This document shows, in pieces, positions 47,230 to 58,774 of a stretch of 64,000 bases of DNA. How positions within the stretch are numbered: position 1 is the first letter of the stretch; each line of letters begins with the position of its first letter. The DNA is from Diphasiastrum complanatum (Eukaryota; Streptophyta; Lycopodiopsida; Lycopodiales; Lycopodiaceae): the NCBI GenBank assembly GCA_029204225.1, contig CM055098.1:948501-1012500 (forward strand), in the 5' to 3' direction. The position numbers were made by a program, and so were the translations under genes. Under the pieces are notes generated by a model that was not told the origin of the DNA, made no database searches, and saw nothing but the letters and a program-made list of their open reading frames with translations.

Positions 47230-48075
47230 TTATTGGGGACTTTTATTGGCTTCGCACCAAATCTTTATTAAATGGTACTGCACCTTCTCCATAAAGGCGT
47301 GGCGTGCAGTATTAAAATCTAAATTGTGTGGCAAAAAACAACGATGGGCTCCGGCAATCCACTTTGAGGTTGTCCATGATGTGAAGCATGATTCCCAAGA
47401 GCCTCCCATCATTGCTGCACGAAAGTATAAATGAGCAACCAGCAGCTGATCTTTGATATCCTCGGAGGCCACCGGCTTATTTGGATTGAATGCCAGAGGA
47501 GGGAGCCAATCGTCACATCTGGTTGCCACTGACGCCAACAGAGTTTGATCTTTTGCAAATAGTGCGGATTGTCGCACTGTTGGATCTAGAAAGTGGGCAT
47601 ACTCTCTCTGGTACGCTTGTAAAGCCCGATGGAAGTCCACTGAAATTGTCCAGCTGTAGGGCTGATGGATGATTGGCCAATTGGGCATATGGATGGTGAT
47701 TTTGTCCATAGCCAATCCCAAATCTTTCCATTTATTCTTTCTCGGCATTGGCATATAATAAGGATCGACCCGCAATTGGCAAGGGTTGGTGACGTAACTC
47801 CTGATTGATTCCGAAGTTTTCTCAAAAACGGTAATTCTCCATGCCGACTGCTCTCCCAATGTAGGTATATTGTCCAACTCTTTGTCGGCCTCTATCTCGG
47901 AGGTCTTAAACTTCAAAACCCAACCCCCACGCGAGGACTCATGCGGATGTTGCGATAAGAAGCTCTGGATCTGGTCCTTGACGCTGATGGGCCTTCTGAA
48001 TAGAGGTGTAGTCCTTGATGAGGATGGACCCGCTTGCACTGTCGTCAGTTCCCTGCAAAACGCCCTGACAACCGC
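47230..48075 (-). other. Uninterrupted ORF of about 280 codons, unidentified
   Basis: The minus strand is open from about 48075 to 47230 with no stop. There is no ATG near the upstream end (the codon at 48039 is GTG); the first Met lies in YYMPMPRKNKWKDLGLAM. The protein is globular-looking and Trp-rich: WVLKFKTSEIEADKELD, ITIHMPNWPIIHQPYSW, RCDDWLPPLAFNPNKP, FRAAMMGGSWESCFTSW and MEKVQYHLIKIWCE. I do not recognise it. It lies opposite to and overlaps the start of the plus-strand coiled-coil ORF of Ty3 F. Candidates are an extra ORF of a retroelement or an exon of a host gene. Confidence 0.45.
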
Positions 48076-48640
48076 ACAGGATTAGGTGGATAAGGCCATG
48101 CAATATGCAAAACAACAGGTGCAACTGTTGAAGGGTCAATTGCAAATGGCAGAGCAGGATTGCACGCATCTTCAAGGTGAATTGGATGCGACCACCCTTG
48201 AGCATGATGCGTATCTTTAGACACAAATACCAGATCATCTGGTGACTCCGACGGAGATCGCGTATTTGTTCAAGAAAGTGGAAACATGCAAAGTGGCCCT
48301 TCAGGGATTCCAAGGCCGCTTTGACAGGTTCAAAGGAGCAGCTTCAACTGTGTTGGCCAAGGCTAAAGAAACCATCAGCGCCTATGAAAAAGTAGTCGCT
48401 TAGGTGTTGGAAGTCGGACCACAAATCCTTGTACCGGTCATGCCACAATTCTCCCCTATGTGCCAAGAAGATGTACCAATGGATATAGGGTTAGATTCGG
48501 GCATGGACCAGGGGGGAGCTCCAGATATAGAAGAACAACGGTTTCACCCGATGAGGGTGTCCCACTTGACTCAAACTAATTGCTTCATCGCAGTAACAAA
48601 CAAAGAGATAATCAAATATAGAACTTGCTTAACCAATTGC
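47990..48640 (+). pseudogene. Coiled-coil N-terminal extension ahead of the Ty3 F gag
   Basis: The plus strand reads a heptad-rich coiled coil (AMQYAKQQVQLLKGQLQMAE, HLQGELDATTLEHDAYL, and later VETCKVALQGFQGRFDRFKG). A short acidic Pro/Met-rich linker with PMDIGLDSGMD follows near 48478. Stops at about 48083, 48220 and 48401 interrupt it. It is followed, in a shifted frame, by the Ty3 gag core at 48.6 kb and probably belongs to the same polyprotein. Coiled coils often drive gag assembly, but this role is inferred. Confidence 0.5.
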
Positions 48641-49340
48641 AAACACTTAATTCACACAACTTTGGCTACCAACCGGATGCTTTCACTAGTACAAAAAAAT
48701 TTAAGTGCCCTAAAGTTGTAGAAGACTGGATAAATTGTTGGTCTAGCTACTTTAGCTTGCACAACATCCCAAAAGAGAAGTGAATTTCATCTATTTTGTT
48801 GTTTCTTGAGAAAAAGGCCTCTTCCTGGTGGAGGGAACTCCCCTCAAAACCAGCGACATGGGCTGCATTCTTAGAGGAATTTTGTAAGGCGTTTGTGGCA
48901 ATTAATGATACTAAGATGTATATCTGTTTCATCAACTGTCAGATGGGTAGCCAAGAACTGGGCACATATGTCCAAGGTGCCACTCTTTGATGGGAAATTG
49001 GCACAATGGCAATTCATTTATGGGTTGCCAGCCGATTACCAAAATGAGTGCAAATGGAATGTCCTCCACATGTTGAAAGACGCTATTCGTGTAGCTAAAG
49101 CCTACAATAGCACATTAGTTGCCTCATGGAAGAGTATGCATGGCCAATTGGCCCAGAAGCCTAAGATTGAGAAGTCAAAGAATAATAAGAAAAAAAAAGT
49201 GCTCTTGATGAACTGGAAACTGTTGCGTACTAGCACAAGAAAAGGTTTGTTGTAAAGGACAAGGCGGGGATTGCGGCAATAAAGGAAAACCTCTACTTTC
49301 TATGCAACAATCCTAGGCACCATGCTAAATAGTGCTCTGG
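48640..49340 (+). pseudogene. Ty3/gypsy F gag and zinc-knuckle remnant
   Basis: VVEDWINCWSSYFSLHNIP near 48715 and LLFLEKKASSWWRELP near 48795 are the gag core (conserved WW), then FLEEFCKAFVA. After a frame change comes FIYGLPADYQNECKW near 49012. The zinc-knuckle remnant FLCNNPRHHAK, a stop and CSG sit near 49295-49335. Stops and shifts throughout. Confidence 0.78.
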
Positions 49341-49479
49341 GAGAAAAAGTAAATCATCAACTTTCATGACGATGGATTTACCCACAGATAAATTGCAAGT
49401 CAATTTGTTAAACGGTTATGGATATACTTGTGACTTCAGTACACTTTCTTTCAAGCCTAATCAATTGTTTTGAGTTAGA

Positions 49480-49845
49480 AGCACTATTTTAGGGAAAGAC
49501 GTAAATGTACTGTTTGATTCATGAAGTACTCACAACTTATTAAATGCTCGGCTTGTGCAGAAGCTTCGGGGGCCCACCATGGTCAGTAATCACCATTATG
49601 TGGTCCATCTAGCATCGGGGTCGAGGACACAGAAGTTTGGGATGTGAAAGTCCCAAATTTGGAGCTTTGAATGCAAGATTATGTTGAGAGGCTTGATTTC
49701 ATATTATGAACCTTGATAGAACTGATGTAATCCTAGGATATGAATGGTTTTTTGATAAATTAGATTTCTTGGAAATAGATTTTAAAAACCATATGTTGGT
49801 ATCTAAAGATAGATTTGATAAGATGTATTCAAATATACTAATGTA
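49480..49845 (+). pseudogene. Ty3/gypsy F aspartic protease
   Basis: VNVLFDS, a TGA stop in place of Gly, then STHNLLNARLVQKL near 49500-49560 is the protease active site. CNPRI*MVFDKLDFLEIDFK near 49728 corresponds to the ILGYEWF motif in a damaged frame. Inactive. Confidence 0.72.
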
Positions 49846-50009
49846 ATCCCATTACTGATGGTTTCCTCGACGGAAGTTATGGAAACTTGCATGATTTTGA
49901 ATATGAGCTTTTTCACCTTGTTTTAAAATCTCAAGTGCATTGTGATACAAGTGATGTGAGAATGTGTTTTTTTGCTTTAACACCAAAAATTGTCATCAAG
50001 AATAACTTT

Positions 50010-50920
50010 TAATGCAAGATTTAAAACAAGAGTTCAGTGATGTCTTTCCTAAACAATTACCTTATGGTCTACCACCCGCTTGGTCGGAGAATAGATTTAT
50101 TGCCCGGTAGTCGTCCCATTTTCAGACAACCTTATAGGCTTAGTCAAAAGGAAGAGGGGGAATTGGCTAGGCAAATCGAGGAATACCTTAGGATGGGACA
50201 CATCAAACCAAGTAAGTCCCCATGAGGAGTGCACATTCTTCTCAAGAGTAAGACGGATGGCAGTTTCCGATTATGTGTGGACTACAAGGGTCTAAACAAA
50301 CTTCCCGTAAAAAATAAATACTCGTTACCTAGGATGGATGATCTCATAGATTGATTAAATGGAGCAAAGTGCTTCACGAAATTGATCTTTGTATGGGATA
50401 TCATTAGATTAGGATACATTTGGATGATGTATCAAGATCGATTTAAGGACGAGATTTGGCCATTACAAGTTCCTAGTCCTACCCTTTGGGTTGACTAATG
50501 CTCCTACAACTTTCCAGCAAATGATGAACGACTTGTTTCATCCATATTCGGGGAAGGTCGTAGTAGTGTTTTTAGATGATATTTTGATCTATAGTAAAAC
50601 ACTAAAAGATCACGTAAATCATCTTTGTACTATCTTACGTATTTTAGGACAAGAGAAGCTTTACGCTAAAGAATCAAAGTGTGAATTTTTAAGAAGGAAC
50701 CTCTTTACCTTGGTCATAAAATCACTTCTTTTGGGATCAAGATTGATGAGGAGAAGGTAAAGACGGTTGTAGAATGGCCAATTTCTCAAATGGTTCGTAA
50801 GCTCAAGTCATTTTTGGGTTTCACCATATTTTTTCATAAGTTTGCAGAGGACTATTCTAAGATTGCCACACCTCTCAACAATTTGTTGAAAGGGGTGAAA
50901 AGTCAAAAAGGAAGGCTAAG
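50010..50920 (+). pseudogene. Ty3/gypsy F reverse transcriptase
   Basis: In order: GLPP-type start near 50065, RPIFRQPYRLSQKE at 50110, YLRMGHIKPSKSP at 50185, KTDGSFRLCVDYKGLNK near 50250, [11 protein letters not shown] near 50320, and TFQQMMNDLFHPYSG. The catalytic VVVFLDDILIYSKTLKDHV is near 50560-50610 (FLDD, a common Ty3 variant). KLYAKESKCEFL and SFLGFTIFFHKFAEDYSKIA follow. Frame changes near 50230, 50500 and 50690 and several stops make it a pseudogene, but every catalytic block can be found. Confidence 0.88.
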
Positions 50921-51205
50921 CCCTCCTATTAAATGGAATGAGAAGTTGGATGGGAGTTTTCGGAAACTCAAGCCTCTAATTGTCTCAACTCCCGTTTTGA
51001 AAATAGCAAATCCAAATATTCCGTTCGTCATTAATACTAACGCAAGTGATACGGCTATTGGAGTTGTTCTCTTATAGGAGGGCCAACCTGTTGCTTTTGA
51101 GAGCAAAAAGTTAACCAATCTGCAAGTCAAGTACACAACGCAAGAAAAAGAGCTTTTTGTGGTGATCCATGCGTTGAAATCATGGAGGCATAACCTGTAT
51201 GGTAA
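50921..51205 (+). pseudogene. Ty3/gypsy F RNase H, truncated
   Basis: PPIKWNEKLDGSFRKLKPLI and INTNASDTAIGVVLL (catalytic Asp changed to Asn, NASD for DASD) are followed by a stop, then GQPVAFESKKLTNLQVKY and TQEKELFVVIHALKSWR with the catalytic Glu. It ends HNLYGN at about 51200, where a minisatellite begins. Integrase is absent. Confidence 0.85.
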
Positions 51206-51478
51206 TAAATCGAAACCGAACAAGCACAACTCCCTCATCAGCTGAACAACACGACTCTCTCATCAACCAAATAGTTCAACTCCTGCATCAGCTGATCCAC
51301 AGTTCACTCCTGCATCAACCGATCTAGAGACAATCCTCTGTCAGTCGAACCAATTCACACCTTCATCAATCGAACTAGTGCACTCCCTCATTAGTCGAAT
51401 ATCCAACTCCTCTATCGTCTGAATCACCTGTCAACCAACCCCACTCCCTTTCAACCGACTTACCTATCAACCGAGTGT
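51206..51478. repeat. Degenerate minisatellite (caactcctgcatcagccga-like units)
   Basis: About 270 bp of irregular units of 25-35 bp built from tcaac(t)cctgcatca and cgaac or ccgat. An A-rich tract with aaaac repeats (51484-51535) follows. Confidence 0.7.
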
Positions 51479-51498
51479 CTACCAGAAAAAAAAAAACA

Positions 51499-51530
<32 letters not shown>

Positions 51531-52699
51531 CAAAACAGACCTTACCAGATGGACCACCACTACTTCGACAGAAGAATACCCACCTAAAATGTTGTCACCC
51601 ACATCTGAGCGAATCCGACATAATAGATTCTCCCAAATACAAAGACCTTCCACAAACCCATTCAAGAGATGGAAATCTAATGGAGTAGAGTCTTCAAATG
51701 CCTGAGCCCATTTTAATGGTGCTGAATCATCACATGCACAAGCACACCTTAATGGGGCTTTTGCTAACCATGGACCTTGTATTGCGAAAAGAACCCCAAA
51801 GTTAGATCTACCCAAATATGACAGTAGTTCAGACCTCAAAGATTCTTATGAGTCTTTGAGAATGCGTGCGAAGTTTATGGTGAGACATCCAACGATGCTA
51901 TGGTCCAACTCTTTTGAATGACCATGATTGACAAAGCCCGTGGATGGTTTTTGACCTAGATCGTGAGGATAAGATTGAGTGGCCTATATTGAAAGAGTCG
52001 TTTATCAAACAATTCAAACCATTTAGTTTGATAGAAAGTCCTTTTGTCAAATTGAGTAACATCAAGATGGCAAAAGACCGAAAAGTACGAGACTATATAG
52101 AACGTTTCAAGCATTTGAAAAGTCAAGTACATGAACAACCCACCAAAAAGATGCTCATAGTCCGGTTCTTAGTAGGACTCCCCAGATCGATTAGACGTGA
52201 GCTTAGATCTAATGATGAGTATGAGAGTGTAAAGATAGCTATGTCTGATGCCATCAGGGAGGAAGATGAGGGATTAGATATTGAGGATTCTAAAGAAAAA
52301 AGAGCACATCATGTTGTACATGAATCAAAGCTGAACGAGGCTACCCGAGATCAGCTTTGGAGATCACAGATGGAGTTGCTTAACTAGCAGCATCAACTGC
52401 AAATGGAGAAACTCAACAAAGAGTTTCGAGATACCCTGAAGTCTATCCAACGTAGTATGCCTTGTCAGCTACCTACTAGACAGGTACATCATAGACGCAA
52501 AAACATTTGGTGCCCACACTGTAGGGGTACGCATCCTACTAACGAAAGCTCTTTATACCAGCCTATTCAATTAAATTCCATACGACGATGTGAAAAACAA
52601 GGATACCACACCAGACGTTCTATTCCTTATCAAGAAAAAACCTCATTTTCCTATCAAGGAGGTGAGCACAATGCCACTTTATGGTTGATTGTAATGTAA
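51479..52699 (+). pseudogene. Ty3/gypsy H gag
   Basis: PKLDLPKYDSSSDLKDSYES near 51800 is the start of a gag core. After stops and a shift, 51944-52387 is open with EWPILKESFIKQFKPFS, the conserved DYIERFKHLKSQV, and RFLVGLPRSIRREL. A third frame (52403-52699) has a coiled-coil start and an HC-rich remnant, IWCPHCRGTHPTNE, likely the zinc knuckle. It is truncated before the protease. The gag differs from those of elements E and F. Confidence 0.78.
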
Positions 52700-54020
52700 A
52701 AACTGTTGGAAAGAGGTGTGTAAAAGATAGGTCGAATAGAATCGAATAAAAAAAATTCGAACGGCGAGAATTACAACTTATCATGCCAACTAACGGTGCC
52801 CAATGTTTACTCAAATGTTTGTAGATCCAAAGATCCAGAGGATCTGTTTCCTACGTTCTTTTCTTCTTGCTTACAGCTTCTACGGCTTGGTATTCTGCCT
52901 GTTACCAGGCTTCACAACATTCGTTATGTGTGCTCTTGATATTACGATGCCAAACCAGGCAGAAGGGAACAGATTGTCATTGTAGTATATTGTTTTTGTC
53001 CTGCCTGTCAGAGGACTACTCAGGGTCGAACTCTCTTGAACGCACTTACATTCTAACAGAGATGCAAGCCAAGAATGCTCATTCACAGATCAGAGTGCAG
53101 CCCAAATGAACATTCAGCAGATTCTACAGCTATTTACTCCTCAAAACGAATTGAATCAGAGCCTAAACTTTACTAAGCTGAGCTACACTTGCATGAATTG
53201 ACAAACCAAGAAACAAGAAACTCATCTACAGCATGTTAGAAGTCCAAGAATCAAGAAAACAACCAGTCTATTGATTCTTGGACATCCCAAGAACATCAAA
53301 AACTGGATTGTAAAGAGATAGGCAAGAACTACACCACAGATCCAGCCTTTTTAGTTTACCTGAATGATGGTTCCTACATTAATCCACAAACAAGAAAAAA
53401 AGCTAATCCACTCTAGGAAAGCAGCAAATCTAATCCACTCTACAATCCACAACCACACACAAAAGGAGGGAAGGGCAAGATCATAAATGCATCACTCAAG
53501 AAACAAGAATGATCAAGGAGCTCAATGGATGCACCAAACTCGTGAAGGCTCTTCTCATTTCAGCATGGAGTTGATACAATTCACAAAAAGCTCCTCTTCA
53601 CAAAGAGGAAGTCTCTTAAATAAGCAAGAGAGCTCCTTAGGTGGCATCCTAGTGGAATTTCCACATTTCACAAATTACAAGTGGAATAATGCTCTCCAGT
53701 AGAAGTCACCATCAAAAGGTGGCTCACTCTACTTTCTTTAAGAGGGGTATACTTGCATTAATTACATTTGCCTAGAAATACTAGTTCCTACATGATCATT
53801 CCATCTTCTGGGATTCACCGTGAAGCTTACACAGTTCTTACTTGTCATTACTAACTAGTATTTCTCGGCTCTCATACTCCGCTCTCAGTCTTCGTTCGTC
53901 TCATCTTCTCAGATACCTCCTCGGTCTAAGGTGAGAGGTGCTCTTGAGTTGCTCTATCCGAGTTTCTTGGAGATTCGTCAGAATCAGCCAACAAATCCTT
54001 AGCTGATCTGAAATCTGAAC
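52700..54020. other. No gene seen
   Basis: Mixed-composition DNA with only short, motif-free ORFs. It precedes the uncharacterised ORF copy 2 and could hold its LTR or promoter, but no terminal repeats were recognised. Confidence 0.4.
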
Positions 54021-54026
54021 GAGACA

Positions 54027-56249
54027 GAGAAAGGACATATTTCCACCACTGTCCGAAATCAAGAGATCATTATTACAGAAGGATTTTATTGTCGTGCCTT
54101 AGGTTTGCCTATGGACGACAGTATGCTTGTTACAAAGCCCGACTTCATCACTGAGAGCGAAGTTTTTCAAGAAGAAGCTTATCTTGAGAAAAGGGGATAT
54201 GAACTCTCTTATATCAGAGATCCCAATCTCAAAAGCTTTGTGTGATTTGCTCTTGCTTCTATATTCTTACCTGAGCAAGAGTATACCATTTCTAACACGA
54301 ATATGGGATACATGCTGAGAGCCCTAAACAGAGAACCCATTGCCTTCGGACAGATTGCTTTTAAGCAATTCTGTAAATTAGTAAAGATTAGTCAGTTTTT
54401 TGGGCTTGGTTTTCAGATTGGTATTCTATGTATGCATGTCGATGTGTTAACTGTACATGACAATATCAGAATTGCACTAGTGCTGCCAGAATTAGTCCCT
54501 TCAGTTGAGGCTAATTTCCAAATGCAAGCATCAAAGACAACCAACACAGAGATGGCATCATCATCATCAAGCCAACACCAAGGGAGCTCGGTGAGGATGT
54601 CCTCTCCGTCATCACAATATAAGTCGCCTTCCAATGCAGAAAGGAGCCGAGAAGCGGAAGAAGAAACAGAAAATGTTGCTGAGCAGGAGCAAAACCAAGA
54701 AGTTATCCAGTAGGAGCCATCACAAGAAGAAGAACGAATTTTTGATATTTAACAGGAAAGTGAAAGTGATGTCAAGGCACCAATCCTTGATGAAGAATTA
54801 TATTTGAAGACTTTTGGTACATTGCTATCAGACACACAAGCAGTTATTCAACGTTTTGTCAGCCTAGAGAAAGTCTCTAGGAAGCTTGGATCAAAGTATG
54901 ATTCCATCCGAACAGACCTAATCCAAAAAAATACAGAGTTGGAGGAAATCAAGGCTGAGCTGTCACACGAGTAAAGAGCTTGAAACAGCTCAAGCAGAGC
55001 TGATCGGGAAAGACATAGCCCTTGAAGAAGCAAAAGAAAGACATGATGCTACGCTGGAGGTACTTGAAACAATTCAGAAGCAGTCCAATGCTTTTGAAAA
55101 TGAAAATCTATTGCTCAAGCAGCAGATCCAGACTCTGCAAGCTTCTTTGTAGGAGGAAAGACATGTACGAGCTACTTTGCAGAGTAGTAACGAGGAGCTG
55201 AGCGACAAACTCAGCAATGTCATTACCGACAAGGAGAGTGCCGAAACAAATCAAAGGCAGCTCCAAGACTCTGTTGCCCAGCTGCAGAATTCTGCAGATA
55301 TGTTGAGAAAAGACAACCAAATCTATAAGAAATAGGTCGAAGAGGCAATTCTATGGCTAATAAGCGCCGAAGTCACATTGGGAGCCTGAGTATTTCATGG
55401 GAGATCCATGATCGACCCAACAGCTTGGAAAGGTATTCAAGAAAGAATAATCCAGACCTTCCAGCTGCAATATTTGCAACTCCAAATGGTTGCATATGAG
55501 AAATTGAAAGAAGAACTGGAAGGCTAAAATGCATTGTTCCCTACTCATAATTAAAGTTAACATCACCCAACGTCTATAACCACTTGACACCAAGTAATCG
55601 AGCCAAATCCAGAATTTTAAAGATGAAGAATTCGTCCAGCACCAGGACCAGTCTACACAGATGGATGAGCCAGCCAAAGATACATCAGAGAAGGCCATCC
55701 AGACAGATATATTTTTTAAGCAAATCTAGAAAGATCAAGAGGTGCAGACTGACCCTGAAGATGCTATGAAGCCAAAGGCAATCAGAGACACAGTTGCTGC
55801 AGACCAACCAGCAATGCTAGCAATCATTCCGCGGCAGGCTGAAGCATCACACAGTGGAGTTGTCGGGAGGAACAACAAGGTAGTGTATTCACTACTAAAG
55901 ATAGAATTTCAGACATTCTAGCAAGAACTAACATTTTTTCTTCCACCTTTTTGTAGTCCAGAACTCTAGTGGAGAATGGATTACCTTCTTTTATCTAAAC
56001 TTTTTGGTTATACAAAAGAACAATGGGAAAGCCCTTGGACTTTGTCTAACCTAAACAATTTTTGGGCCAAACTAATAGTGCACCAAAAAGGTATCCTTGC
56101 TCTTGCCATTGTTCAGAATAAGTTCAATGTGCAAACTAACTATATCCATGTTGTTATAAGATCTTTGTATATATATATTTTAGAATATCTAAAAACATTT
56201 GACAGTGCATTTGTGATTGCATTTCTTAACCGAGTAAACTGTTTGTAGT
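54027..56249 (+). pseudogene. Uncharacterised coiled-coil / W-rich domain protein (copy 2)
   Basis: Plus strand, in order. First, an N-terminal domain at about 54027-54500 (GFYCRALGLPMDDSMLV, SNTNMGYMLRALNREPIAFG, FKQFCKLVKIS) with a TGA at 54243. Next, a Ser/Gln/Glu-rich linker to 54711, then a long heptad coiled coil at 54770-55530 (ELEEIKAELSHE, ENLLLKQQIQTLQASL, NQRQLQDSVAQLQNSADML). Then an acidic linker with repeated QTD motifs (55660-55760), and last a C-terminal domain at 55976-56249 with MDYLLL, WESPW, FWAKLIVHQKG, AIVQNKFNV and ILEYL. At least five stops and two shifts occur. The C-terminal domain, and the block just before it, align with copy 1 at 6.4-6.8 kb on the minus strand. 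The family is not recognised. It may be an extra ORF of a large mobile element. Confidence 0.55.
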
Positions 56250-56749
56250 ATGGTAGTGAAGCATTTTTTTAGCATAACTTAGAATTCAGTTTAAAATCGT
56301 AGTACCTCATGAATAAATGTTGTGTGGGTAATTAGATGATTATTGTTTATTGTTTTTCGACTTGTTTAGTGAAAGCAAGAGAATTGTAGCCAAGAATCGT
56401 ATTGGAGTAGAATGCGTCTTACAATTTGTTGAGTTAGGTTTGTTAGTTAAACTGCCATGCAAAACTGTCAAAGTTCGGAAACGTTTCTCATTTTCATCAT
56501 TTATGAAGTGTATTAACTGGGCCCGACCTCTGTGAAACACCAAAGCAAGCAGTCCACCATCTGTGGTTGAAAAACACCACCTTGGTTAAAGTGTCACACT
56601 AGTCACACCCGCCATTGGTACCGTCTAGCGAAATACCTAGACTCGACGATCGCGAAAATACCACCGCTTATCAAACAAAGCGGTGCGTATAACTTCACCC
56701 CACGAGCACTCTATATAGCCAGGAAAAATGACGAAAAAGAATGAGACCT
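56250..56749. other. No gene seen
   Basis: Sequence between the uncharacterised ORF and the LTR-like repeat. Two antiparallel 60-odd codon ORFs near 56340-56540 shadow each other and have no motif. Confidence 0.4.
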
Positions 56750-56795
56750 TTTTCATATTGGATTGTTATAAAAGGATGTAACTCATCAAGAGAGG

Positions 56796-56883
<88 letters not shown>

Positions 56884-57110
56884 CTCATTCATGCTTATAC
56901 ATGGTTCTCTTGGGTTCTGCTATCCATTGGTGCACTACACTTGTGATATCTTGCAATTATGTGTAGAATGATCAATGATTGTTATTTTTAGATCCACACA
57001 TGTGTAGCTTACTATAATTGTACAGACAACAATAGTACTTTGTGTTTTGGTTCATGTTTGATCAAAATCTATTAGAGTTTGTATCTCATTTTTTGTGTAG
57101 ATGACAGAGC
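56750..57110 (+). repeat. LTR-like direct repeat, copy 1, with (CT)n at 56799-56880
   Basis: This matches 58775-59065 in the same order and orientation: aaaggatgtaactc, ctcattcatgcttatacatg, ggttctcttgggtt, ctatccattggtgcact, and the end ttttttgtgtagatg. It contains about 41 CT units where copy 2 has only ttctctttctctc. Confidence 0.88.
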
Positions 57111-57625
57111 TTGTGTTTCAGGTTATGAAGGAGGCAATCACATCTATCAATGATTGGAGATCTCAATGCTAGAGCATGCTAGATTGGACTCTACACCAAA
57201 ATCGAGTTTTTTGCTTATATAGATTGGATTGTTTTTAGATCAAAACCCTATATAGGTTTATAGTCTTGATTAATTCCAATTTCTTACATCACATGTTGGA
57301 TTTGGCTGATTTTTGAATCATTGGAACAGCCCAAGTGGTGGCTAATAGATTGCATATCAAGTTTTTGGCATTTGCATATAGATTTTAAAATATTCAATTT
57401 TTTGTGATTTTGTCAAAACTCTAATTTTGATTGGATCTCTAGATATTGAGGTTGTTGGACTTCATTTGAGTGTGTTTCAATCTTAGGAAGTGGCAAGAGT
57501 CATTAGATTGAGGATAGATCATAGGTTGATCAAGATTTCATGATTCTATGTGTTGATTTGCTTGGTATAAGTGCTAGAAGATAATTGAGAAGTTTCATAT
57601 CTTTGTGATTTCCTTTTGAAAATAT
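57111..57625. other. No gene seen
   Basis: AT-rich DNA downstream of the first LTR-like repeat. No coding evidence. Confidence 0.4.
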
Positions 57626-58060
57626 TTGTTGTTGTTCAAAGGAGTGCTTTGTGCACTGAAAAAGGTTGAAAGAGAGGATCAGGTCATTGCTACATGGCTA
57701 CATCAAGTGGAGTCATGTTGGAAGCCAATGATAGACTTACCTCAAATAACTATTCATTGTGGAAAGCCAATGATAGGCTTACGTCAAGGAGTTGGTATGC
57801 TAACCTTAACACTTTTTTACTCTCTCAAGGCTTTGTTATTAGAAAGCAATAGAACCATAAAATCACAACTCAAATATGAGAATACTCAAGATATGCCTCC
57901 AAAACCAAGATCTTGTTTCATTTTCAATTATGGCCAAATGAGCCACCATATATACACAAGAGCTTATGCTTACTCAGCTGATTTGGCACATGTGAGAGTG
58001 TCTGCTCATCAAAGGATCTACCAATTATCATCAATATGGCACATGGTCCAAGATTTCTAA
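57626..58060 (+). pseudogene. Possible copia gag remnant
   Basis: An open frame of 144 codons. It ends with CFIFNYGQMSHHIYT near 57915, which could be an eroded CX2CX4HX4C zinc knuckle (CxxCGQxGH). In another frame near 57740 SNNYSLWKANDRL resembles a copia gag start (NYxxWK). Two copies of gaaagccaatgatag lie near 57720 and 57761. Low confidence. Confidence 0.35.
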
Positions 58061-58774
58061 CTTACAGCCACCTCTCTTGATTTGAGGCAATTTTTTTTTA
58101 ATTTATAGGGACTTGCACAAATATTGACTACAAGTGGGATTTCACTTATTACTGATGTTTTCACACGTGTGATCAATCCTACACACGTGTGAGATCAGTC
58201 CTATCCATGTGAAATAGCTTTTCCTACCAATAAAATGATGCCAAGTGGCATATAGCTAGAAAACTATATTTTGGCCATTTTAGCCATTAGATCTCAAATG
58301 AAATGATATGTACAACCTATATGACTCATATAAATGATAAATGCATTTATTTCACACGTGAGAACAGGCTCCACACATGTCTAATGATGATATGTACTAG
58401 TCATAATGGTATTTACAAAATTTGATCAAGTTAGCTTTTGCCAATTTTAACACATAGGACATCAATTGGAGTGTTATCAAAGTCCATGCTAAAACTAGTT
58501 GAAGATGGTGGGTGAAAGATTCAACTAGTTTAGTCATATTTGCTACATTTGTTTATATGGCAATTGAGGCCAATTTCATATTAGACCTAGAGTTTGACTT
58601 TTCAAAGTTATATTAGTCTAAATGCATTTGAATAAACATTTTTGAAAAGTGTGAAAAATGTAAAAGTCAAGTTTGAGTAGATTCCAATTTGAATGTAGGG
58701 TACATTGAATCTAGTCCCAAAAATAGTAGGGATTATATTTTGGAGGGAAACCAAGTGGTCATTTAGGTTTAGGA
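58061..58774. other. No gene seen; several CACACGTGTG palindromes
   Basis: Non-coding. cacacgtgtg or close variants occur at about 58151, 58182 and 58352. The same palindrome recurs at 58944, 60417 and 61091. Confidence 0.5.

Noticed and set aside
47114-47434. 106-codon plus-strand ORF
   Set aside because: It is antisense to the longer minus-strand ORF and has no motif of its own.
56695-56971. Ser-Leu and Arg-Glu ORFs
   Set aside because: Artefacts of the CT array inside the LTR-like repeat.
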